Positions 31,951-44,376 of a DNA stretch of 64,000 nucleotides are shown here, piece after piece; within the stretch, counting starts at the first letter, position 1, and every line of letters begins with the position of its first letter. Source of the DNA: Saccopteryx bilineata (taxonomy: Eukaryota; Chordata; Mammalia; Chiroptera; Emballonuridae); NCBI RefSeq assembly GCF_036850765.1, contig NC_089493.1:128532239-128596238 (forward strand), written 5' to 3'. The notes under the pieces were generated by a model. That model saw only the letters and a list, made by a program, of their open reading frames with translations. It did not search any database and was not told the origin of the DNA. The position numbers and the translations under genes were made by a program.

Positions 31951-32862
31951 CACTCTCAAATGCCATTAAGGAAAAAGAAATAGAATATCATGGTTACAAT
32001 AGACAGAGATGTAGCTCAGATAGATTAGAAAAAAAATCTACAAAAACAAATTTCAATAGTTTGGAAACCTTGGAGTTAAATGACAGAGAATTTAAAATTG
32101 AAGTCCTAAAAATACTCAGGGATATACAAGAAAGCACCAAAAAAAACAATTTAGGGAGCTCAAAAAACAATTCAACGAACAGAAAGAATACATCACCAAG
32201 GAAATTGAAAATATGAAAACAAATCAAACAGAAATAAAAAAAACTCAATTTATGAACTGAAAAAAGAGGTAACAAGCTTAGCCAATCAAACAGGCCAGAT
32301 AGAGGAAAGAATTAGTGACATAGAAGACAGGCAACTAGAGACACTACAGAGAGAAAACGAAAGAGACTCATGAATTTTTTTAAAAAAAGAGAAAACCCTA
32401 CAGGAATTGTCTGACTCCATCATAAAGAGCTTCATAAGAATAATGAGTATATCAGAAGGAGAAGAGAGAGAAAATGGAATGGAGTACATAGTCAAACAAA
32501 TAATAGACAAGAACTTCTCAAGCCTGTGGAAAGAACTAAAGCCTCGAATTCAAGGAGCAAACAGAACACTGAGTTATCTTAACCCTAACAAACCTACTCC
32601 AAGGCACATCATAATGAAATTGGCACAAACCAATGACAAAGAAAAACTTCTCAAGACAGCCAGGGAAAAGAAGAATACAACATATAAAGGAAGGCCCATT
32701 AGATTATCAACAGATTTCTCAGCAGAAATTCTACAAGCTAGAAGAGAGTGGACCCCAATATTTAAAGTACTAAAAGAGAGGAACTTCCAGCCAAGAATAC
32801 TATACCCATCAAAGCTATCCTTCAAATATGAAGGAGAAATAAAAACATTCACACATATATAA
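31950..32862 (+). pseudogene. L1 ORF1 (RNA-binding protein), broken
   Basis: Frames along 31960-32862 give a Lys/Glu-rich coiled-coil segment, then the RRM-like domain (IRIMSISEGEE, RHIIMKLAQTNDKEKLL) and the basic C-terminal domain (LSTDFSAEILQARREW, FQPRILYPSKLSF). The reading frame shifts near 32140-32250 and has a stop near 32370, so the protein cannot be made in one piece. ORF1p normally binds L1 RNA as a trimeric chaperone. The start codon is not clear. Confidence 0.85.
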
Positions 32863-35267
32863 AAGATGAGGGAATTCATCACCAGAAAAACCCCACTTCA
32901 GGAAATACTAAAGGGGGTTTTCCGACCAGATACAAAGAACAAAACAAAGCAAAACTACAAGTAAAAGCTCCATCAAGATCGCAATAAAAACAAGATTAAT
33001 CTGTGACAACAAAAAACAAAAAAAAGGGAGAGGACAAAGATTAACAGTAGCAAAGGAGGATAGAGTGCAGAAGCAATCATGAGATAATGTACTATAATGA
33101 ACATGATATGTATCCTTTCCATTACTTAATGGAAAAAACACCACAGAAGCACATTGCTTGAAAAAAGAAGTAACAGAGGAAAGAAGTATGGATTACAACC
33201 AAACAAAAACAAATGATAGAAAAACAAAAGAGAAGAACCAAACAAGATATAGAACTATCAGAAAGCAATATATAAAATGGCACTAGGAAACCTTCAAGTA
33301 TCAATAATTACACTAAACGTAAATGGATTGAACTCACCAATAAAAAGACACAGAGTAGCAGAATGGATTAAAAAATAAGATCCAACTGTATGCTGCCTAC
33401 AAGAAACACATCTAAGCTACAAAGATAAAAACAAATTCAGAGTGAAAGGTTGGAAAACAATACTCCAAGCAAATAACATCCAAAAAAAAAGCAGGTGTAG
33501 CAATATTTATATCTAACAATGCTGACTACAAGACGGCAAAGGTAAACAGAGACAAAAACAGTCATTTCATAATGATAAAGGGGACACTGAATCAAGAAGA
33601 CACAACACTTCTTAATATATATGCACCAAACCAAGGAGCACCAAAATATATAAGACAGCTACTGACTGACGTAAAAACAAAAACTGACAAAAATACAATC
33701 ATACTTGGAGACCTCAATACACCGCTGATGGCTTTAGATCATTCATCCAAACAGAAAATCAATAAAGAAATATTGGCCTTAAATGAAACACTAGAACAAT
33801 TGGATATGATGGACATCTACAGGACATTTCATCCCAAATTGCCAGAGTATACATTTTTCTCTAGTGTACATGGAATATTCTCAAGAATCGACCATATGTT
33901 GGGCCACAAAAATAACATCAACAAATTCAGAAAGATTGAAATTATACCAAGCATATTTTCTGATCATAAAGCCTTGAAACTAGAATTCAACTGCAAAAAA
34001 GAGGTAAACAAACCACAAAAATGTGGAAACTAAACAACAAACTTTTAAAAAAATGAGTGGGTCAACAATGAAACAAAAGCAGAGATCAAAAGATACATGC
34101 AGACAAACGAAAATAACAATACAACATATCAGAATCTCTGGGATATAACAAAAGCAGTGATAAGAGGGAAGTTCATATCACTACAGGCCTATATGAACAA
34201 ACAAGAGAGAGCCCAAGTAAATCACTTAACTTTACATTATGAGGAACTAGAAAAAGAACAAAGACAACCCAAAACCAGCAGGAGAAAGGAAATAATAAAA
34301 ATCAGAGCAGAAATAAACAAAATAGAGAACAGAAAAACTATAGTAAAAATTAATAAAACAAGGAGCTAGTTCTTTGAAAAGATCAACAAAATTGACAAAC
34401 CCTTGTCAAGACTCACCAAGGAAAAAAGAAAAAGAACTCATATAAACAAAATCCAAAATAAAAGAAGAGAAATCACCACAGATAGCATAGATATACAAAG
34501 AATATTGTAGAATACTATGAGAAACTATATGCCACCAAATTTAACAATCTAGAAGAAATGAATAAATTCCTAGAACAATACAATCTTCCTAGACTGAGTC
34601 ATGAAGTAGAAAGCCTAAACAGACCCATAAGCAGGGAGGAAATAGAAACAACTATCAAAAACCTCCCCAAAAATAAAAGTCCAGGGCCAGATAGCTATAC
34701 TAGTGAATTCTATCAAACATTCAAAGAAGAGTTGGTTCCTATTCTACTCAAAGTCTTCCAAATAATTGAAGAAGCAGCAATACTTCCAAACACATTTTAT
34801 GAGGCCAACATAACCCTCATACCAAAACCTGGCAAGGACAACACAAAAAAAGAAAACTACAGACCAATATCTCTAATGAATACAGATGCTAAAATACTAA
34901 ACAAAATACTAGCAAATTGAATACAACACATTAAAAAAATAATTTATCATGATCAAGTGGGATTCATCCCAGAATCACAAGGATGGTTCAACATACGTAA
35001 AACAGTTAATGTAATACACCATATCAACAAAACAAAGAACAAAAACCATATGATCTTATCAATAGATGCAGAAAAGGCATTCAATAAAATACAACATGAT
35101 TTTATGTTTAAAACACTTAACAAAATGGGTATAGAAGAAAAATATCTCAACATAATAAAGGCCATTTATGATAAACCATCAGCTAACATCACATTAAATG
35201 GCATAAAACTAAGGACTTTTCCCCTAAAATCAGGAACAAGACAAGGTTATCCACTCTCTTCACTCTT

Positions 35268-35696
35268 TTTTTTTTTTTTTTTTTTTTTTTTCATTTTTCT
35301 GAAGCTGGAAACAGGGAGAGACAGTCAGACAGACTCCCGCATGCGCCCGACCAGGATCTACCGGCACGCCCACCAGGAGTGACGCTCTGCCCACCAGGGG
35401 GCGACGCTCTGCCCACCAGGGGGCGATGCTCTGCCCATCCTGGGCGTCGCCATGTTGCAACCAGAGCCACTCTAGTGCCTGGGGCAGAGGCCACAGAGCC
35501 ATCCCCAGCGCCCGGGCCATCTTTGCTCCAATGGAGCCTTGGCTGCGGGAGGGGAAGAGAGAGACAGAGAGGGAAAGCGCAGCGGAGGGGTGGAGAAGCA
35601 AATGGGCACTTCTCCTGTGTGCCCTGGCTGGGAATCGAACCCGGGTCCTCCGCACGCTAGGCCGATGCTCTACCGCTGAGCCAACCGGCCAGGGCC
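35268..35696 (-). mobile_element. Young family A SINE in L1 ORF2
   Basis: Reverse copy with a long T run at its left edge. Duplication CCACTCTCTTCACTCTT (35251-35267) versus CCACTCTCTCCACTCTT (35697-35713). Three CTCF-like units, two exact (35391-35403 and 35413-35425) and one decayed (near 35370). Confidence 0.96.
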
Positions 35697-37240
35697 CCAC
35701 TCTCTCCACTCTTATTCAACATAGTGCTGGAAGTTCTAGCCAAAGCAATCAGACAAGAGAAAGAAATAAAAAGCATTCATATTGGGAAAGAAGAAGTAAA
35801 GGTTCCACTTTTTGCAGATGATATGATCCTATACATCAAAAACCGCAAACACTCCACAAAAAGACTACTAGAAACAATAAACCAATATAGTAAGATTGCA
35901 GGATACAAAATTAATATACAAAAGTTTATTGCCTTCCTATATGCCAACAATGAAACATCAGAAAATGAGCTCAAAATAATAATCCCCTTCATGATTGCAA
36001 CAAAAAAATAAAATACCTAGAAATAAACATAACAAAGAATGTAAAAGACCTATGTAATGAAAACTACAAAGCACTGTTAAAGGAAATCTAAAAAGATATA
36101 ATGAAATGAAAAAATATTTCTTATTCTTGGATAGGAAGAATAAATATAGTCAAAATGACTATATTACCCAAAGTGATATACAAATGTAATGCAATTCCCA
36201 TCAAAATTCCAATGTCATTTTTTAAAGAAATGGAACAAAAAATCATTAGGTTTATATGGAACTATAAAAAAACCTCGAATAGCCAAAGCAATCCTAAGGA
36301 AAAAGAACGAAGCTGGGAGCATTACAATACCTGATTTCAAATTATATTTGAAGAGCCACGATAATCAAAACAGCATGGTATTGGCAGAAAAATAGACACT
36401 CAGACCAGTGGAACAGAATAGAAAGCCCAGAAATAAAACTCATGTATATGGTCCAATAATTTTTGATAAAGGGGCCAACAACACACAATGGAGAAAAGAA
36501 AGCCTCTTCAACAAATGGTGCTGGGAAAACTGAAAAGCCACATGCAAAAGAATGAAAATGGACTACAGTTTGTCTTCTTGTACTAAAATTAATTCAAAAT
36601 GGATCCAAGACCTAAATATAAGACCTGAAACAATAAATTACATAGAAAAAAACATAAGTACTAAACTCATGCACCTTGGTTGTAAACAGTACTTTATGAA
36701 TTTGATTCCAAAGGCAAGGGAAGTGAAGGAAAAGATAAATGAATAGACTACATCAGACTAAGAAACTTTTGCACAGCAAGAGAAACTGACAACAAGACAA
36801 ACAGACAGCCAACTAAATGGGAGATGATGTTTTTAAACAACAGCACAGATAAGGGCCCAATTTCCAAAATATACAAAGAACTCATAAAACTCAACAACAA
36901 ACAAACAAACAATCCAATAAAAAAATGGGAAGAGGACACGAACGGACACTTCTCCCAGGAAGAAATACAAATGGCCAACAGATATATGAAAAGATGCTCA
37001 TCTTCATTAGTTATTAGAGAAATGCAAATCAAAGCTACAATGAGATACTACCTCACACCTGTTTGATTAGCTATTATCAACAAGACAGGTAATAAGTGTT
37101 GGAGAGGCTGTGGAGAAAAAGGAACCCTCATCCACTGTTGGTGGGAATGTAAAGTAGTACAACCACTATGGAAGAAAGTATGATGGTTCCTCAAAAGATT
37201 AAAAATAGAACTACAATATGACCCAGCAATCCCTCTACTG

Positions 37241-37439
37241 CAACAATCTATTCATTTCCTACTGCTCATGTTCATGGTTGCGGGTGGCTGGAGCCAATCA
37301 CAGCTGTCCTCTGGGACAACACCAAATTTTTATTGGATAATGCGTGACATACACAGGTCATTGTATGGCTCTCACAGAATTACATTTTAAAATATGAGGT
37401 GTTCATGGCTCTCGCAGCCAAAACATTTCCCAACCCCTG
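37241..37439 (-). mobile_element. Second hAT-type element inserted in L1 ORF2
   Basis: 199 bp of foreign sequence interrupts the ORF2 C-terminus. Exact 8-bp duplication CTCTACTG at 37233-37240 and 37440-37447. On the minus strand it begins CAGGGGTTGGGAAATG, a hAT-type end that I associate with bat elements, followed by GGCTGCGAGAGCCATGAACA. The other end, CAACAATCTATTC, is not a matching inverted repeat, so the copy is a shortened or one-sided derivative. Confidence 0.85.
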
Positions 37440-38085
37440 CTCTACTGGATATATACCCCCAAAACTCAAAAACATTGGTACATAAAGATACATGCAGCCC
37501 CATGTTCATTGCAGCATTGTTCACAGTGGCCAAGACATGGAAACAACCAAAAAGCCCTTCAATAGAGGATTGGATAAAGAAGATGTGGTACATATATACT
37601 ATGGAATACTACTCAGCCATAAGAAATGATGGCATAGGATCATTTACAACAACATGGATGGACCTTGATAACATTATACAGAGTGAAATAAGTAAATCAG
37701 AAAAAACTAAAAACTATATGATTTCATACATAGGTGGGATGTAAAAATGAGACTCAGGGACATGGACAAGAGTGTGGTGGTTACGGGGAGGGGGAGAAAG
37801 GGAGGAGGTGGGAGGAGGGGATTAAAAAGAAGAAGAAAAAACAATATGGAAATATCTTAAATAACAGTTTTACTGTTTTTTTGTCAGGTATTAATAATTT
37901 TTCATTAGTGTTTTAAAACTCATAACATAATCTAGTTTTTTGTATCTCTTTTATTGTTCTTATTTAAATATTAAATGCATGAAATAATAAACCACCTTTT
38001 TGGTATATAATATTTTATACTTAAAATGCTCATTAGGGCAGAGAACTGATTGTTAAATTATTTGAATCCCACCACTGATTAGAAG

Positions 38086-41000
38086 CATATTATTTGATTT
38101 GCCTCCTGCATGTTCCACCCTCTGACAGAGACAGGCCAAGTGGCACCAGAGAAGGAAGGAATTGTTCAAAATCTTCCTTTCTTATCTCTACATAATTCAG
38201 GTGCAGACCAGACAATTTAGAAAAATAAATTGCCGTCCCTGACTGCACTGGAGTCGTGGGCCAAATGAGCTGCACACCATCCTGCATCTTGCTGGCCGCA
38301 GGAATTTGGGGGCCACACCTTCCACCATGCCTTTGGGCACTTCCTTTGGGACAGGAAGTGTCAGGGAGCAAGCTGAAAAGCACCACACCTCAGACAGGAC
38401 AGTTACCTCTGCCTTGTCCTCACAGTTTGAGGGGTGGAATAGGAAGACCATTGGAGGTCTGTGCTCTTGATGTCTGACAGACACAGTCCAAAGGAAAGCC
38501 ACCACCTGCATTTTATTCTCTTGTATAGAAAATTTACAGGTTGGACTGGATTTCAGGTTGGACTGTATCTCTGGGTCCAGCAGAAACACACCAGCAAATG
38601 TTTGTTAAGGGTTCCTCTATCCATCTAATCTATGGGATTTGAGCTGAAAATGGCCAAGCAAACCCCAGATACCTGTTAGCAAACCTTGAGTCTGAACCTA
38701 TTTACTTCATTCACAGATGATTAAACAGAAAAAATAATAATAACATGAGGTTTATAAGAAGGTTTATATTTTTGCCATTGATAAATAAAGGCTTAGAAAG
38801 TAATACCTTTCTAAGCCTAAAGACATTAGTAGAATAATTAAAAATAGGACTTCTGAATTAACACAGAGAATTCAAGCAAATCAAACATTTCTGTATTTTT
38901 AATACAACACAGAATATGGAATAAAATATAGAAAACAAAGGAGACACCTAGATATCACAAAAAGCAGGGAAGGCATTTGGCAACATGGAACTCAGTGACC
39001 TGGAGACCGTGTCTTTGGATGGTGGTTTATGTGGACCTTCAAGTCCGCCAGGCTGATGGACTGAGTTGGGATGTAGAGGGAGCCAGTGAATCAGGGGCAG
39101 TTGTCACCAGTGAATAAAAGGGGGACCAGTAAGAGGCTGTGTCTAGGTGAGGAGAGGCTAGCAGGGCTGAAAAACAGGCTCTTTAGTTTTACAGCAGAGG
39201 AAGGAGCATACATGAAACATACAAAAACAAGTAGCCTACATGAAAGAGGGCAGCAGCAGCAGAAGTGATGTTCCTGGGAGAAAGCTGGGTATCAGTTAAG
39301 ACTAAAGATAAAGGGAGTGTTCTATGAGAAGGTTGAAGACAGAGGAATTTGGTAGTTAAGGAATGGGAGCTTCAGAGGAAAAGAAAGGGGGTTGGGGAAG
39401 GAAGGGAAAAGTAGAGTTTGGGTGAGGAAGAGGGGAGTACTGAGTTGTATGGGCATCAATGATCAGGCAGAGAACCTATCTGAACCTGCTTAGCCTGAGA
39501 CCACAGCTGGGCCAGTGGAGATGGTGTGGCTCAGCATAGTGTCTATCGCCTGGGTTTATCTCCTGACATAGCCCACCCTGACTCAGGTATGAAGAAGGAT
39601 GGGTGTAAGTACCCAGGGAGAAGTGTCAGGATGTTGCGTGTATACTTTGGTTTACAAATGACAGAAACCCAAATAAAATTAGCTGAAGTAAATCTGACAG
39701 TTGTAACCAAACCATAGGAAGGGCAGAGGTACAGCTGAACCTGAAATCCAAGTTCTCTGCTTTCTTGTCTCAAACCAGTTCTAGAAATGTAGCTGCCAGC
39801 AACTCCCAAATCCACATTAGGCTTACTGCTCCAAAGTCCAGAATTCCCCATGTTCAAAAATTCCAGGTAAGAGCCTTGATTGTCTCAATTTAGGTCAATT
39901 GCCCATTCCTAGCCAGTAAGGAGGACTGAAAACATGGCAACAGTGTAAGCCAAAAAGGGAGACAGACTATCATCATCATTATCATCATCATCATCATCAA
40001 AATGACCTCCTAAATAACCACAAGCTTCAATAACATCAGGGAACCTGTGCAACAAAGAAATGAGTTAACAAACACATTTGTTAACATAGAAAGTTGTTAA
40101 CATACTCTTGTTACAATGAAAGAGGCAATTTGTAGGTAAATATTGTATATAAGGTACACTTTCACCAAACACCCCTGTTTTATCCTTTCCCAAACAGAGT
40201 TACTCAGATCCGAGACTTTCTTTTCGTAAGAATAAAAGGGTGCCTGAAAATCAGCCAATTTATTTAAGAGTAAGGTCCACCAGAGATACGAGGTGTGTAT
40301 TCTGAAACCCTCAGCAGGTTGTTCTTTTTCTTAAATAAGAAACATGCCCCGTATTTCATTGAATCTGAACCACCATTATTTGTAAGGCATACCATTGTTT
40401 TATGGTCTGCTAAGATATAATAAAGGCTGCCAATTAAACTCTGATATCCTGCTGTTTTATCACTTAGAGTTTTTTTATACTTATTGAAAGAACTCTTTAA
40501 ACTTACTTAGACATAGATTTTTATCATACAGTACCCTTGTGTATACATAAAAAGAAAAATGTAAGCAAAATAAATTGGTTACAGTGTTCTTAAAAGTTTT
40601 TCATATTCAGAGTTTGGCTCTTCTAAATAATTTTTTATTAGAGTTATTGAAAACAGCTCTTTTTACCTCCTTATGTGCACATACATACATACACACACAC
40701 ACACACATACACATATACTAATGCTCTTGCTGATGCAACATTTTTAAAGAAAGAATTCTCTATTAATACTTCCTGGACTTTCTTCCATGCCCCTGACAAA
40801 TGTTGTTATGCATGTACTGGCAGTGACAGCCCCTTACCAACTGAAATCTGGCAAAGAGATTTGAAGATGCCTCCTGATCTCAGAATTATTAAAATATGAC
40901 CCAAGAAAGGGTACACAGTATTCATAACAAGTTGCCGTGGTTATGAATTATAGCAGGAAGGGCCATGGTAATGTCAAGGGCAAAATTCCTAGTGACATTG

Positions 41001-41150
41001 AAGATTCAAGACAATGCAGTAGTAACATCACTTTGATAAGCCCAACCTCTCCAATGTATTGAGATTTCTTTCCACAAATTTCTGATATGATGAACCCTTG
41101 TGGTAATGCTGGGCAACTCATTTTTGAATGAGGCTCAGGTGACCTAAATC
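38086..41150. other. Long stretch without recognised genes
   Basis: No exon cluster or young repeat is recognised. An (ATC)n microsatellite lies at about 39970-40000 and an (AC)n tract at about 40690-40720. The 130-codon minus-strand frame at 38197-38589 resembles nothing known to me. Confidence 0.5.
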
Positions 41151-41166
41151 AGAAAGACAAATCCTG

Positions 41167-41531
41167 GCCCTGGCCGGTTGGCTCAGTGGTAGAGCGTCGG
41201 CCTGGCGTGCAGGAGTCCTGGGTTCGATTCCTGGCCAGGGCACACAGAAGAGGCACCCATCTGCTTCTCCACCCCCCCTCCTTCCTCTCTGTCTCTCTTC
41301 CCCTCCCGCAGCCAAGGCTCCATTGGGGCAAAGTTGGCCTGGGCACTGAGGATGGCTCTGTAGCCTCTGCCTCAGGCGCTAGAATGGCTCTGGTTGCAAC
41401 AGAGCGACGCCCCAGATGGGCAGAGCATCACCCCCTGGTGGGCGTGTCGGGTGGATCCCAGTGTCTGTCTGACTGCCTCCTCGTTTCCAACTTCAGAAAA
41501 ATACAAAAAAAAAAAAACCCCAAAAAACCAC
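41167..41531 (+). mobile_element. Family A SINE
   Basis: GGCTCAGTGGTAGAGCGTCG, GGTTCGATTCCTGGCCAGGG, poly(A). Perfect duplication AGAAAGACAAATCCTG at 41151-41166 and 41532-41547. One CTCF-like unit at 41429-41441 with G to A at the CpG. Confidence 0.96.
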
Positions 41532-41547
41532 AGAAAGACAAATCCTG

Positions 41548-41800
41548 CTCTCCACACCTTGCTTTTTTTCCACTCTATAATATATTCTGCAAACCTTCCT
41601 ACGCAAGTACTTGTAATGAATTCATTGTAATATCTACATAGCATCCCATTGTATGGATGAACCATAATTTATTTTACTAGCTCACTACCAATAAACACAG
41701 CTGACTTTGAACCTTTTGTTATTACAAATAATACTGCAGTGGGCATCTCTGGAAACATAGCCATCAATAGAAGTTGCCTTTCAAGAATGGGCCCAGCATT
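41548..41800 (-). mobile_element. Old L1 fragment, reverse
   Basis: CATCCCATTGTATGGATGAA and ATTACAAATAATACTGCAGT are typical antisense text from the end of old L1s. Confidence 0.6.
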
Positions 41801-42184
41801 TTAGAAAAACAGACTTCCTATTCAACATATGAAAAGACTTCCTTTTATTTTTGCTATATATTTTTTTACTTTCAAATTTAAAAGCAAACATGTTTACAAA
41901 TGTGTTTCAGGTTTTTGCTTAGTTTTTGAATGAAGGTTGGGCTGAGGCCTCTGCACTGACTCCCCTCTCTCCTTGGGAGCCTTAGGACCCCGCTGTCCAG
42001 TTCCTCACTTACTGGACTTTCCCGGTGGACAGCTGGTTTCCACAAATATAGCCAAGCACACTCTTCCATCCCAATAAATATTTTTCCTTGAAAATATTTA
42101 CTCCATTATCATTTATTAATAAATAAGAATTGTTTTTAAATGTTAATTAAACTTAAAATTCATAAATTTAGAGAAATACCAAAA

Positions 42185-43230
42185 CATTTTTTTAAATTAG
42201 GTATTGATTTTGAGTGTAACCACAGCTTAGTGGTTACATAGTCATATGCTTTACCCAACAGGCACCATCCACAGTTATCACAATATTACTGACTAAATTT
42301 CCTATGCTTTGTTTTACTTCCCCATGACTATTATGTAGCTACCTGTTTTTGCTTCTTAGTCCCTTTACCTCTTCCACATAGTCCCTAACCCCCAAAGTGG
42401 CAATCACCAGTTCTCTCTCTGTGTCTGAGTTTTTTTCAATTTTGTTTGTTTGTTTATTTTATTCTTTAGATTCCACAAATAAGTGAAATTATATGGTACT
42501 TGTCTATCTCTGACTGTCTTATTTTATTAGCATACTACCCTCTAGGTTCATCCATGCTGTCCCAAATGGGAAGGTTTTGATCTTTTTCATGGCTGAATGA
42601 CATTCCATTGCATATACTATATGTACCACCACTTCTTTATCCACTTGTCTATTGATGGGCACTTGCTATGCTTGCAGATCTTGTCTATTATAAATAATGC
42701 TGCAATGAACATAAGGGTGCATATATTCTTTCAAATTAATGTTTTAGGTTTATTCAGATAAATCGCCAGTAGAATCACTGGGTCATAACATAGGTCCATT
42801 TTGAATCTTTTGAGGAAACTCATACTGTTTTTCATAGTGGCTGCACCAATCTGCATTCCCTGAAACAGTACACAAGGGTTCCCTCCTTACCAATACTTGC
42901 CATGTGTGGGTTTACTGATAACAGCCATTCTGACAGGTGTGAGGTATTATCTTATTGTGGTTTAATTTGCATTTCTCTGACAATTAGTGATGTTGAGGAC
43001 CTTTTCATATGCCTATTGGCCATCTATATGTCCTCTTTGGAGAAGTCTCTATTCAGGTCCTTTGCCCATTTTTAAATTAAATTGTTTGTGTTGGTTTTGT
43101 TTGTTTATTTGTTTGTTTGTTTTTGGTGGGTGTGTTGAATAGTATGAGTTCTTTATAAATTTTGGATAATAGCCCCTTACCAGATGTGAGGTTTTTTCAT
43201 TTTTTTATAGTTTTCTTATAATTACACACA
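42185..43230 (-). mobile_element. L1 3' portion, reverse half of an inverted L1
   Basis: From the left: T-rich start, GAGTGTAACCACAGCTTAG (3' UTR), ATTCCACAAATAAGTGAAAT, GCTGCAATGAACATAAGGG, and at the right end GAATAGTATGAGTTCTTTAT (ORF2). All read on the minus strand. It meets a forward L1 piece at about 43231. Confidence 0.85.
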
Positions 43231-43636
43231 CAAAAAAACCCAACTAGAAATAAATATAACCAAGAAAGTAAAAGACCTGTACTCAAAAAACTATAAGGCA
43301 CTGAAGAAAGAAGTCAAAGAAGATACAAATAAGTGGGAGCATATTCTGTGTTCATGGATAAGAAGAATTAACATCATTAGAATGTCCATACTATCCAAAG
43401 CAATCTATAGATTCAATGGAATCCCTGTCAAAATACCAAGGGTGTACTTTGCAAAACAAATAATCCAAACTTTTATATGGAACCACACAAAACCGTGAAT
43501 AGCCTCAGCAATACTGAGAAAGAAAAACAAAGTTGGGGTATTATGTTACCTGATAACAAACTATACTACAAGGCCATAGTAATCAAAACAGTATGGTACT
43601 GGCATAAAAACAGACATATCAAACAAAATAGACCAG

Positions 43637-44049
43637 GCCCTGGCCGGTTGGCTCAGCGGTAGAGCGTCGGCCTGGCGTGCGGGGGACCCAGGTTCGATTC
43701 CCAGCCAGGGCACATAGGAGAAGCGCCCATTTGCTTCTCCACCCCCCACCCTCCCTCCTTCCTCTCTGTCTCTCTCTTCCCCTCCCGCAGCCGAGGCTCC
43801 ATTGGAGCAAAGATGGCCCGGGCGCTGGGGATGGCTCCTTGGCCTCTGCCCCAGGCGCTAGAGTGGCTCTGGTTGCGGCAGAGCGACGCCCCGGAGGGGC
43901 AGAGCATCATCCCCTGGTGGGCAGAGCTTCGCCCCTGGTGGGTATGCCGGGTGGATCCCAGTCAGGCGCATGCGCGAGTCTGTCTGACTGTCTCTCCCCG
44001 TTTCTAGCTTCAGAAAAATACAAAAAAAAAAGAAAGAAAGAAAGAAAAA
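43637..44049 (+). mobile_element. Young family A SINE
   Basis: GGCTCAGCGGTAGAGCGTCG and a (GAAA)n-rich tail. Perfect duplication AAACAAAATAGACCAG at 43621-43636 and 44050-44065. Its CTCF-like units carry substitutions. Confidence 0.96.
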
Positions 44050-44173
44050 AAACAAAATAGACCAGAAATAAACTCCCATCTATATGGTCAATTACTATTT
44101 GACAAAGCAGGCAAGAATATACAATAAGGTAAAGACAATCTATTTAAGAATGGTGTTAAGAAAACTGGATAGA

Positions 44174-44299
44174 GCCTGACCTGTGGTGGTGCACTGGATA
44201 AAGCGTCGACTTGGAAATGCTGAGGTCGCCGGTTCAAAACCCTGGGCTTGCCTGGTCAAGGCACATATGGGAGTTGATGCTTCCAGCTCCTCCTCCCCT

Positions 44300-44333
<34 letters not shown>

Positions 44334-44376
44334 CCTCTCCTTTCTAAAAAAATGAATAAATTTTTTTAAAAAAAGA
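44174..44376 (+). mobile_element. tRNA-derived SINE, short 'TTCCAGCTCC' type (family C)
   Basis: GCACTGGATAAAGCGTCGAC, GGTTCAAAACCCTGGGCTTG, CATATGGGAGTTGATGCTTC, CT-rich block, A-rich tail. Perfect duplication AAGAAAACTGGATAGA at 44158-44173 and 44377-44392. Confidence 0.95.

Larger units (their letters stand above)
33276..37744 (+). pseudogene. L1 ORF2 (endonuclease and reverse transcriptase), broken
   Basis: Starts ATGGCACTAGGAAACC with the N-terminal ITLNVNGLNSPIKRHRV. An in-frame stop soon follows (near 33376). Endonuclease motifs are present in later frames: LGDLNTPL near 33703, IDHMLGHK near 33890 and SDHKALKLEF near 33960. Reverse-transcriptase motifs include [13 protein letters not shown] near 34680, LIPKPGKD near 34820 and FADDMILY near 35812, with the polymerase aspartates retained. 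The C-terminus shows [18 protein letters not shown] near 37100 and ends GYHM-like ISYIGGM at 37744. A SINE and a hAT element interrupt it, and stops occur throughout. Confidence 0.92.
29096..37838 (+). mobile_element. Full-length L1 retrotransposon, inactive, with three later insertions
   Basis: The element begins AAGGAGTGACGTCAGAG right after AAACAATATG and ends in an A-rich tail before the same AAACAATATG (29086-29095 and 37839-37848), so both ends are fixed. It contains a long 5' UTR with tandem units, a T-rich segment, ORF1, ORF2 and a very short 3' UTR with a G-rich purine tract (about 37780-37820). Later hits are SINEs at 30819-31188 and 35268-35696 and a hAT element at 37241-37439. Stops in both ORFs make it dead. 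Without insertions it is about 7.75 kb, long for a mammalian L1 because of the 5' UTR. Confidence 0.93.
28438..38077 (+). mobile_element. Non-autonomous hAT transposon, copy 2 (holds a SINE and a full L1)
   Basis: Inverted ends CAGTGGTGAGATTCA and GAATCCCACCACTG, flanked by perfect 8-bp duplication ATTAGAAG at 28430-28437 and 38078-38085. Host pieces are 28438-28612, 28975-29095 and 37849-38077, together about 525 bp and colinear with copy 1 at 16972-18036. The remaining 9.1 kb is inserted sequence. Coding capacity is nil. Confidence 0.94.

Noticed and set aside
31407..32216. 269-codon open frame with many Phe residues
   Set aside because: It starts in the T-rich L1 5' UTR; low-complexity Phe/Ser/Leu translation merges into ORF1 sequence by chance.
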